The position numbers and the translations under genes were made by a program. A DNA stretch of 64,000 nucleotides from Pseudomonas laurentiana. GTDB taxonomy: Bacteria > Pseudomonadota > Gammaproteobacteria > Pseudomonadales > Pseudomonadaceae. Below are positions 50,928 through 58,316 of the stretch, in pieces. The stretch lies in the NCBI RefSeq assembly GCF_014648275.1, contig NZ_BMQU01000017.1, forward strand, positions 1-64,000, read 5' to 3'. The first letter of the stretch is position 1, and each line of letters starts with the position of its first letter. The notes below the pieces were generated by a model. That model had not been told where the DNA came from. It did no database searches and saw nothing but the letters and a program-made list of their open reading frames with translations.

Positions 50928-53900
50928 ATGCTCAGATTGCCGGCCATCCTGTTGCTGCTCTCGCTTCTATGGAGTGCAACGGCCGGCGCCTTGACCCTGA
51001 CTGACGAAGAAAAAGCCTGGCTCAGTGCACATCCGCAACTGCGCTTGGGCGTAGATGCTTCCTGGCCGCCCTTTGAATACCGGGATCAGGAAGGTCGCTA
51101 CCAGGGACTGGCCGCCGACTACATCACCTTGCTCGAGGAGCGTCTGGGGGTCGCATTCGAACCGATCGAACCGATCAGTTGGACTGCCGTACTGGAACAA
51201 GCCCGACACGGCGAACTGGACCTGCTGCCAGGCATCATGTCTACGCCAGAACGACAGCGCTACCTGGCCTTTACCCGCCCCTACCTGGATTTCCCGATCG
51301 TCATTCTTGCCCATCAGGGCGGAGCACAGCCTCATGGCCTGGAAGACCTCTATGGCCTGAAAGTCGCCGTGGTTGAGAACTACGCGCCCCATGAACTGTT
51401 GCGCACCCACCACCCCGACCTCAATCTGGTGGCCTTGCCCAACGTCAGCTCAGCCTTGCAGGCCTTGGCAACAGACCAGGTCGACGCAGTAGTCGGCGAC
51501 CTGGCCTCCAGTATCTGGAGCCTGCGCCAGCAAAAGCTTGAAGGTTTGTATGTCAGCGGCGAAACCCCTTACCGCTACCAACTGGCAATGGCCGTCCCTC
51601 GCGAACAGAAACTGCTGGTCTCAATCCTCGACAAAGTCCTGGCCGACATGAGTCCTGGCGAAATCAGCAATATTCAGGAGCGCTGGGTCGGCAAGGTGCT
51701 GGATCGCCGCACCGGCTGGTATGACCTGTTGATCTATGGCTTGCCGGGCGTCCTGGTGCTAGTCGCCGTTCTGGCAACGGTCATCCGGATCAACCGCCGA
51801 CTCAGCTCGGAAATTTCCAGACGCATTGCCCTTGAACAGGAGCTGCGCAGCAGTGAGTACCATTACCGTGGTCTAATCGAGAGCCTGTCGGCTATCGCCT
51901 GGGAAGCCGATACGGAAGATTTCACCTACAGCTATGTCTCGCCTCATGCCGAAAACCTGCTGGGCTATCCACTCAGCGACTGGCTCAAGCCCGGCTTCTG
52001 GCGCAGCATCCTGCACCCCGACGACGCACTTTGGGCGCAAGCCTATTGCGACAGCGAAACCGCCGCCGGACGCGATCACAGCCTCGACTACCGGGTGATC
52101 ACTGCCGATGGCCGCAACCTTTGGGTGCGCGATATCGTCAGCCTGATCGAACACGGGCAAAAGCCGGTCATGCGCGGCTTGATGATCGACATCAGTGAAA
52201 CCAAGAATACCGAACTGGCCCTGCGCCTCTCCGAGCAGAAGTTCGCCTCGGTATTCCAGCAATGCCCGGACATCCTGGTCATTGCCCGACTCAGTGACGG
52301 CTGCCTGCTTGAAGTCAACGAAGCATTCGAGGAGCAGCTTGGCCTCAGCCCGGGACATGTCATCGGCAAGACCGCTACCGAGCTGAACATCTGGGGTATC
52401 GAAGGCATAGGCCCCAAACTACTGCGGCGCCTGCAAGCTGGAAACGTACGTAACCTTGAAATGCTGTTCAAGCGCAGCAATGGCCAGGTATTCACCGGGC
52501 TGACCTCTGTCGAGACCTTCCAGCTGGATAGCACCCCTGCCCTGGTGGTGGCTGTACGGGACATCAGCCAACTCAAGGAAACCCAAGAACAACTGCAAAC
52601 ATCCGAAGAGAAGTTCGCCAAGGCTTTCCATGCATCACCCGACGGGCTGCTTCTGTCGCGCCAGCAGGACGGCAAGCTCATTGAGGTCAACGAAGGTTTC
52701 TGCCGCCTGACAGGTTATGACCTGAGCATGACGCTGGACCGCACGTCGATTGACCTGGGCATCTGGGTTGACCTCAATGAACGCAAACACCTGCTGGAGC
52801 TGCTGGAAAGAGACGGTTTCGTGCGCGACTACACCTGCCACATCCGCCGCAGCGACGGGCAGATTCGCCTGTGTGAACTCTCGGCACGGCCACTGCCCAT
52901 CGCGGGCGAAGAGTGCATGCTGACCATCGCGCGCGATATTACCGAACGCCACCTCATGCAGGAAAAACTGCAACTGGCTGCCACCGTATTCGAGAACACG
53001 GCTGAGGGCGTGTTGATCACCGATACCGAGCAGCGCATCAGTGCGGTCAATCGTGCTTTCAGCGAGATCACTGGCTACAGCGAGTTCGAGGCACTGGGCC
53101 AGACACCGCGCCTGCTTTCTTCGGGGCTGCACGACAGCGCCTTCTACGCAGCCATGTGGCACCAACTGACTGCCGAGGGCCACTGGCAAGGCGAAATTCA
53201 GAACCGCCGCAAGAACGGCGAAGTGTATCCCGGCTGGTTGACCATCAGCGCCGTGCGTAACAGCGGACGGGAGACTACCCACTTCGTGGCGGTATTCGCC
53301 GACATTTCCAGCATCAAACACGTCCAGGCCAAACTCGACTATCAGGCACACCATGATCCACTGACTGGGCTGCCCAACCGCACCCTGTTTGAAAACCGGC
53401 TACAGGCCGCACTGAGCTGCGCACAGACATCCAAGGCTCAAGGCGCGGTACTGTTCCTCGACCTGGACCGCTTCAAGCACATCAACGACAGCCTTGGCCA
53501 TCCAGTTGGCGACCTGCTGCTCAAGGGCATTGCCCATCGCCTGAAGGAGCAAGTGCGTGATATCGACACCGTTGCCCGGCTGGGCGGTGATGAATTCATC
53601 ATCCTGCTTCCAGGCCTGCACCAACCCAGCGACGCCGAACACATCGCCGCCAAGCTCCTGAACTGCTTCAGTGCGCCATTCCAGGCAGGCGAACATGAGT
53701 TCTTCACCAGCGCCAGCATCGGTACCAGCCTTTATCCACAAGACGGCACTGACGTTGCCTCATTGATCCGAAACGCTGATGCGGCGATGTACCGATCCAA
53801 GGCCAAAGGCCGCAACCGGGTCGAATCCTACACCCGCGACCTGACCGCGCAGGCCAGCGCACGCGTCGCCCTGGAGCATGAACTGCGCCGGGCCATTGAG

Positions 53901-54671
53901 CGCGACGAACTGAGCCTGTACTACCAGCCCAAATTCAGCCTGAAAACCCAAAGCCTGATTGGTGCCGAAGCCCTGATTCGCTGGACCAACCCTACCTTTG
54001 GTGAAGTACCGCCCGAACACTTCATTGCGCTGGCCGAAGAGAACGGCATGATTCTGCAGTTGGGCGACTGGGTGCTGGAGCATGCCTGCCAACAAATGCA
54101 CGAATGGAAAGAGGCCTACCTCGGCTTCGGCCCTCTGTCGATCAACCTGGCGGGCGCGCAGTTACGCCAGCCAAGCCTGGTCAAGCGGATCGAACAACTG
54201 CTGAAAACCTACCACCTCAGCGCTGGCGACCTGCAACTGGAGATCACCGAGAACTTCATCATGAGCCAGGCCGAAGAAGCCCTGGCGATTCTGCACCAAC
54301 TCAAACGCCTGGGCGTACAGCTGGCTATCGACGACTTCGGTACCGGTTACTCCTCGCTCAGTTACCTCAAGCGCCTGCCGCTAGACATCCTGAAAATCGA
54401 TCAATCGTTCATCCGCGGCCTGCCGGACGATCCTCACGACGCAGCGATTGCCCGCGCCATTATCGCCCTCGGCCGCAGCATGCAGCTGACCATCATTGCC
54501 GAGGGCGTAGAGAACCTGGCCCAGCAACACTTCCTGGCCGTGGAGGGCTGTGAACAGATACAGGGCTACATCGTCAGCCTGCCGTTACCACCCGAAGAGT
54601 TTGCAGCGACCTTTCTTCGTATAGCAGTTTCAGATCTTTCGGATGGCACAGCCTGGAAACCCTCGTTATAA
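50928..54671 (+). CDS. rmcA: Multidomain c-di-GMP enzyme with periplasmic sensor, PAS repeats, GGDEF and EAL
   Basis: Controls cyclic di-GMP in response to signals, the RmcA (PA0575) type by architecture and position next to rpoD. The 1247-residue protein has a signal sequence, a periplasmic SBP_bac_3 domain (about 25-250), a membrane helix near 268-290, four PAS/PAC units (about 305-800), a GGDEF domain with intact GGDEF (near 886-890) and an EAL domain with EAL (near 1014) and the DDFGTGYSSLSYL loop. In P. aeruginosa RmcA is a redox/phenazine-linked phosphodiesterase; ligand and net activity here are not read from sequence. Its end holds the promoter of the next tRNA. Confidence 0.9.
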   Translation: MLRLPAILLLLSLLWSATAGALTLTDEEKAWLSAHPQLRLGVDASWPPFEYRDQEGRYQGLAADYITLLEERLGVAFEPIEPISWTAVLEQARHGELDLLPGIMSTPERQRYLAFTRPYLDFPIVILAHQGGAQPHGLEDLYGLKVAVVENYAPHELLRTHHPDLNLVALPNVSSALQALATDQVDAVVGDLASSIWSLRQQKLEGLYVSGETPYRYQLAMAVPREQKLLVSILDKVLADMSPGEISNIQERWVGKVLDRRTGWYDLLIYGLPGVLVLVAVLATVIRINRRLSSEISRRIALEQELRSSEYHYRGLIESLSAIAWEADTEDFTYSYVSPHAENLLGYPLSDWLKPGFWRSILHPDDALWAQAYCDSETAAGRDHSLDYRVITADGRNLWVRDIVSLIEHGQKPVMRGLMIDISETKNTELALRLSEQKFASVFQQCPDILVIARLSDGCLLEVNEAFEEQLGLSPGHVIGKTATELNIWGIEGIGPKLLRRLQAGNVRNLEMLFKRSNGQVFTGLTSVETFQLDSTPALVVAVRDISQLKETQEQLQTSEEKFAKAFHASPDGLLLSRQQDGKLIEVNEGFCRLTGYDLSMTLDRTSIDLGIWVDLNERKHLLELLERDGFVRDYTCHIRRSDGQIRLCELSARPLPIAGEECMLTIARDITERHLMQEKLQLAATVFENTAEGVLITDTEQRISAVNRAFSEITGYSEFEALGQTPRLLSSGLHDSAFYAAMWHQLTAEGHWQGEIQNRRKNGEVYPGWLTISAVRNSGRETTHFVAVFADISSIKHVQAKLDYQAHHDPLTGLPNRTLFENRLQAALSCAQTSKAQGAVLFLDLDRFKHINDSLGHPVGDLLLKGIAHRLKEQVRDIDTVARLGGDEFIILLPGLHQPSDAEHIAAKLLNCFSAPFQAGEHEFFTSASIGTSLYPQDGTDVASLIRNADAAMYRSKAKGRNRVESYTRDLTAQASARVALEHELRRAIERDELSLYYQPKFSLKTQSLIGAEALIRWTNPTFGEVPPEHFIALAEENGMILQLGDWVLEHACQQMHEWKEAYLGFGPLSINLAGAQLRQPSLVKRIEQLLKTYHLSAGDLQLEITENFIMSQAEEALAILHQLKRLGVQLAIDDFGTGYSSLSYLKRLPLDILKIDQSFIRGLPDDPHDAAIARAIIALGRSMQLTIIAEGVENLAQQHFLAVEGCEQIQGYIVSLPLPPEEFAATFLRIAVSDLSDGTAWKPSL

Positions 54672-54672
54672 T
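54643..54672 (+). promoter_or_regulatory. tRNA promoter overlapping the rmcA stop
   Basis: ATGGCA (54643-54648) stands 18 bases before a perfect TATAAT (54667-54672), which includes the rmcA stop codon. The discriminator CCGCGACC is GC-rich, as in stable-RNA promoters, and the tRNA begins 14 bases later. Confidence 0.5.
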
Positions 54673-54685
54673 CCGCGACCACTGG

Positions 54686-54762
<77 letters not shown>

Positions 54763-54767
54763 CCTTC

Positions 54768-54792
54768 AAAGCCGCGCACTGCGCGGCTTTTT
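54768..54792 (+). terminator. tRNA terminator
   Basis: AAAGCCGCGC / GCGCGGCTTT stem with ACT loop, then TT, 6 bases beyond the tRNA. Confidence 0.9.
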
Positions 54793-54856
54793 CGTGTCGG
54801 CCATAAAAATCTCACGTCGTGCCGGTCCGAAAACAGCACGGCCTCGGTGTTGGACA

Positions 54857-54921
54857 GTGAGCCGAATAGCCGACACAATCGGCTCACACCATGAGCCGAA
54901 TAAGCTCAGTAATCGGCTCAC
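54857..54921. repeat. Two tandem 31-bp palindromic repeats
   Basis: Units at 54857-54887 and 54891-54921, separated by ACC. Each has arms RTGAGCCGA and TCGGCTCAC; unit 1 has perfect 9-bp arms, unit 2 has one mismatch. Their 3' halves (AATCGGCTCAC) are identical while the middles differ. Could be an intergenic repeat family or a double operator; I do not recognise it with confidence. Confidence 0.65.
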
Positions 54922-54924
54922 CGT

Positions 54925-55010
54925 GTGGGAGCACGGCTTGCCTGCGATGCAGGCACCGCGTACGTACACGCACCCTGCCGAGTCTATCGCAGGCAAGCCC
55001 GCATCCCATG
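54925..55010. repeat. REP pair (BIME-like), Pseudomonas type
   Basis: Perfect 14-bp inverted arms GGCTTGCCTGCGAT (54935-54948) and ATCGCAGGCAAGCC (54986-54999), flanked by GTGGGAGC-like and CATCCCA-like ends. This is the REP consensus of P. putida-group genomes in head-to-head pair form. Confidence 0.75.
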
Positions 55011-55113
55011 GAGGATGCAAAAACGGCGGCATCGGCGGTGTCCTTAAACTTGGCACCAAGGCCTTTCAGCCAGCCCAATAGCCCTACCCCCGGGCCCGCA
55101 CCTGAGATACCCC

Positions 55114-55575
55114 ATGCCTGAAACACGCCCCGCAGCCCTCGACGAAATCGACCGGCAACTCATCGCCCTGCTGCAGATCAACGCCCGTGAAAGCGTGGCC
55201 ACGCTGGCCCGGCAGCTGGGCATCGCTCGTACTACCGTCACCTCACGGTTGGCTCGCCTGGAGAAAACCAAGGTGATTACAGGCTACGGCGTGCGCCTAG
55301 GACAACGAGTCATTGATGGCGGCCTGCAGGCGTATGTCGGGATTACCGTACAGCCCCGTTCCGGCAAGGACGTGGTGCGTCGGCTCAGTGCCATGGGCCA
55401 GATTCAGCAGTTGTGTGCGGTGAGTGGCGAGTTCGACTATGTGGCCTGGCTGCGCAGCGACTCACCAGAGCAATTGGATCAGTTGCTCGATCAGATCGGC
55501 AGTGTCGAGGGTGTGGAAAAAACCACCACCTCGATCATTCTCAGTAGCAAGGTGGATCGTGGGCAGCCAATGTGA
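55114..55575 (+). CDS. Lrp/AsnC family transcription regulator
   Basis: Predicted amino-acid-responsive DNA-binding protein. The 153-residue protein has an N-terminal helix-turn-helix (DEIDRQLIALLQINARESVATLARQLGIARTTVTSRLARLEK) and a C-terminal RAM domain (GLQAYVGITVQPRSGKDVVRRLSAMGQIQQL). It is upstream of davB on the same strand, 202 bp away, so a lysine or 5-aminovalerate regulator role is plausible but not shown. Two tandem palindromes lie upstream. Confidence 0.92.
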   Translation: MPETRPAALDEIDRQLIALLQINARESVATLARQLGIARTTVTSRLARLEKTKVITGYGVRLGQRVIDGGLQAYVGITVQPRSGKDVVRRLSAMGQIQQLCAVSGEFDYVAWLRSDSPEQLDQLLDQIGSVEGVEKTTTSIILSSKVDRGQPM

Positions 55576-55777
55576 CGGTCTCTGCAGGCATGGCGGAAAC
55601 CAGCCTGCACCCACACCATTCGTCATTCTGTAGCGCTATACAGTCTAAATGACAGGTACAACAGCAGAACGACGACACTCTGCATCTTAATAACGAAATC
55701 AACGCCCTCTAAAATGACCAGCAGGCAGTTTCCTATACTCAAGCTCCGCACTCCGCGAAGCCCTGGCAAGGTCAATC

Positions 55778-57460
55778 ATGAACAAGAACAATCGCCACCC
55801 CGCCGACGGAAAGAAACCCATCACCATTTTCGGCCCGGACTTTCCGTTCGCTTTTGACGACTGGGTCGAGCACCCCGCAGGCCTTGGTAGCATCCCGGCC
55901 GAACGGCATGGTGAAGAAGTCGCGATTGTCGGTGCCGGGATCGCCGGTCTGGTGGCGGCATACGAATTGATGAAGCTGGGCCTCAAGCCTGTCGTCTACG
56001 AAGCCTCGAGGATGGGCGGCCGCCTGCGCTCGCAAGCTTTTGAGGGCACCGACGGGATCATTGCAGAGCTGGGGGGAATGCGTTTTCCAGTGTCCTCCAC
56101 GGCGTTCTATCACTATGTGGACAAGCTCGGTCTTGAGACCAAGCCTTTCCCCAACCCGCTGACCCCGGCCTCCGGCAGCACAGTGATCGATCTGGAAGGC
56201 CAGACCCACTACGCCGAAAAGCTCTCCGACTTGCCCAAGCTGTTCCAGGAAGTGGCCGATGCCTGGGCAGACGCCCTGGAGAGCGGCGCGCGCTTTGGGG
56301 ATATCCAGCAAGCCATCCGTGACCGTGATGTTCCACGCCTCAAGGCGCTGTGGAACACCCTGGTACCGCTGTGGGATGACCGCACCTTTTACGACTTCGT
56401 TGCGACCTCCAAGTCGTTCGCCAAGCTCAGTTTCCTGCACCGTGAAGTCTTTGGTCAGGTAGGCTTCGGCACCGGCGGCTGGGACTCGGACTTCCCCAAC
56501 TCGATGCTGGAAATCTTCCGCGTGGTGATGACCAACTGCGACGATCACCAACACTTGATCGTCGGTGGCGTCGAACAGGTACCACAGGGTATCTGGCGCC
56601 ATGTACCTGAGCGTTGTGCACACTGGCCCGCAGGTACCAGCCTGAGCTCATTGCACCGGGGCGCGCCGCGGCCGGGCGTCAAACGTATTGCCCGAGCAAG
56701 CGACGGTCGCCTGGCGGTGACTGACAACTGGGGGGATACCCGCCACTACGCCGCGGTGCTGACCACCTGCCAGAGCTGGTTGCTGACGACGCAGATCGAA
56801 TGCGAAGAGTCGCTGTTCTCGCAGAAGATGTGGATGGCCCTGGACCGCACGCGCTACATGCAATCGTCGAAAACCTTCGTCATGGTCGACCGCCCTTTCT
56901 GGAAGGACAAGGACCCGGAAACCGGCCGTGACCTGATGAGCATGACCCTGACCGACCGCCTCACCCGTGGCACCTACCTGTTCGACAACGGCGATGACAA
57001 GCCGGGGGTAATCTGCCTGTCCTATTCGTGGATGAGCGATGCCCTGAAAATGCTTCCTCAACCCGTGGATAAACGGGTGAAGCTGGCCCTGGATGCGCTG
57101 AAAAAGATCTACCCGAAAGTGGACATCGCCGGACACATCATCGGCGATCCGATTACGGTTTCCTGGGAAGCCGATCCGCACTTCCTGGGTGCGTTCAAGG
57201 GCGCCCTGCCCGGCCATTACCGCTACAACCAGCGGATGTATGCGCATTTCATGCAGCAGGACATGCCCGCCGAGCAGCGCGGCATGTTCATCGCCGGCGA
57301 TGATGTCTCCTGGACCCCCGCCTGGGTAGAAGGGGCGGTACAGACGTCGCTCAATGCCGTGTGGGGTATCATGACCCACTTCGGTGGTCACACCCACCCG
57401 GACAACCCAGGCCCAGGCGACGTGTTCAATGAAATTGGCCCAATCGCCCTGGCCGACTGA
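55778..57460 (+). CDS. davB: L-lysine 2-monooxygenase
   Basis: Oxidatively decarboxylates lysine to 5-aminovaleramide, first step of the aminovalerate route. The 560-residue flavoprotein has EEVAIVGAGIAGLVAAYELMKLG (FAD site near 48-70), ELGGMRFPVSST and the C-terminal FIAGDDVSWTPAWVEGAVQTSLN. It matches in length and sequence what I recall of P. putida DavB. An AACAAGAA motif right after ATG 55778 resembles an Hfq/Crc site. It is 13 bases before davA. Confidence 0.95.
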   Translation: MNKNNRHPADGKKPITIFGPDFPFAFDDWVEHPAGLGSIPAERHGEEVAIVGAGIAGLVAAYELMKLGLKPVVYEASRMGGRLRSQAFEGTDGIIAELGGMRFPVSSTAFYHYVDKLGLETKPFPNPLTPASGSTVIDLEGQTHYAEKLSDLPKLFQEVADAWADALESGARFGDIQQAIRDRDVPRLKALWNTLVPLWDDRTFYDFVATSKSFAKLSFLHREVFGQVGFGTGGWDSDFPNSMLEIFRVVMTNCDDHQHLIVGGVEQVPQGIWRHVPERCAHWPAGTSLSSLHRGAPRPGVKRIARASDGRLAVTDNWGDTRHYAAVLTTCQSWLLTTQIECEESLFSQKMWMALDRTRYMQSSKTFVMVDRPFWKDKDPETGRDLMSMTLTDRLTRGTYLFDNGDDKPGVICLSYSWMSDALKMLPQPVDKRVKLALDALKKIYPKVDIAGHIIGDPITVSWEADPHFLGAFKGALPGHYRYNQRMYAHFMQQDMPAEQRGMFIAGDDVSWTPAWVEGAVQTSLNAVWGIMTHFGGHTHPDNPGPGDVFNEIGPIALAD

Positions 57461-57473
57461 CGAGATAACCACC

Positions 57474-58274
57474 ATGCGTATCGCCGTGTATCAGGGTGCG
57501 CCGCTGCCATTGGACGTGCCCGGCAACCTGGAACGCTTGCATCAGCAAGCCCAGGCCGCTGCGGCCCGGGGCGCCGAGCTGCTGGTGTGCCCGGAAATGT
57601 TCCTTACGGGCTATAACATCGGCGCCGAAGCGGTCGCTCGGCTGGCCGAGGCCGAGGACGGTCCCTCGGCCATGGCCGTGGTGGAAATCGCCCAAAGCAA
57701 CCGTATTGCCATCGCCTATGGCTACCCTGAGCGGGCTGATGATGGTCGGCTGTACAACGCAGTACAGCTGATCGACGCCCACGGCAGCAGCCTGTGCAAT
57801 TACCGTAAGACGCACCTGTTCGGCGGACTTGACCGGGCGATGTTCAGCCCGGGCCCGGATCACTTCCCCGTGGTTCAGCTCAACGGCTGGAGACTTGGCC
57901 TGTTGATCTGCTACGACATCGAGTTCCCGGAGAACGCCCGACGTCTGGCCCTGGCCGGCGCCGAATTGATACTGGTGCCAACCGCAAACATGGTGCCCTA
58001 CGACTTTGTCGCCCAGGTCACCGTGCGTGCCCGCGCTTACGAAAACCAGTGTTACCTGGTCTACGCCAACTACTGCGGTGCCGAGGACACAATCCAGTAC
58101 TGCGGGCAGAGCAGCATCGTCGGGCCGGATGGCAGCCTGCTCGCCATGGCCGGGCGCGAGGCCTGCTTGCTGGTCAGCGATCTGGAACGCCAGCAGGTCA
58201 TACAGGGCCGTGCCAACACCCCTTATTTGCACGACCTGCGCCCAGAGCTGTACGGCGACCCGCGCAAAGGCTGA
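57474..58274 (+). CDS. davA: 5-aminopentanamidase
   Basis: Hydrolyses 5-aminovaleramide to 5-aminovalerate and ammonia. The 266-residue nitrilase-fold protein has the Glu-Lys-Cys triad: LLVCPEMFLTGY (Glu near 43), NYRKTHLFGG (Lys) and LGLLICYDIEFPENAR (Cys). ATG 57474 is chosen over an in-frame extension into davB, since the family starts MRIAVYQGAPLPLD. Its product feeds the glutarate route and matches the substrate of the agt importer. Confidence 0.95.
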   Translation: MRIAVYQGAPLPLDVPGNLERLHQQAQAAAARGAELLVCPEMFLTGYNIGAEAVARLAEAEDGPSAMAVVEIAQSNRIAIAYGYPERADDGRLYNAVQLIDAHGSSLCNYRKTHLFGGLDRAMFSPGPDHFPVVQLNGWRLGLLICYDIEFPENARRLALAGAELILVPTANMVPYDFVAQVTVRARAYENQCYLVYANYCGAEDTIQYCGQSSIVGPDGSLLAMAGREACLLVSDLERQQVIQGRANTPYLHDLRPELYGDPRKG

Positions 58275-58316
58275 GTTATCCGCTAGCATGACGGTTCGCG
58301 TCCTGCCGGAGCCGTT

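Larger units (their letters stand above)
54763..55113. other. Gene-free, repeat-rich gap before the Lrp gene
   Basis: About 350 bp with the tRNA terminator, two tandem 31-bp palindromes (54857-54921) and a REP-type inverted pair (54935-54999). No ORF here has an RBS and a recognisable product. The last part up to the Lrp gene shows nothing further. Confidence 0.7.

Noticed and set aside
54857-55010. CRISPR array
   Set aside because: Only two palindromic units with a 3-bp spacer plus a REP pair; no regularly spaced repeats and no cas genes.
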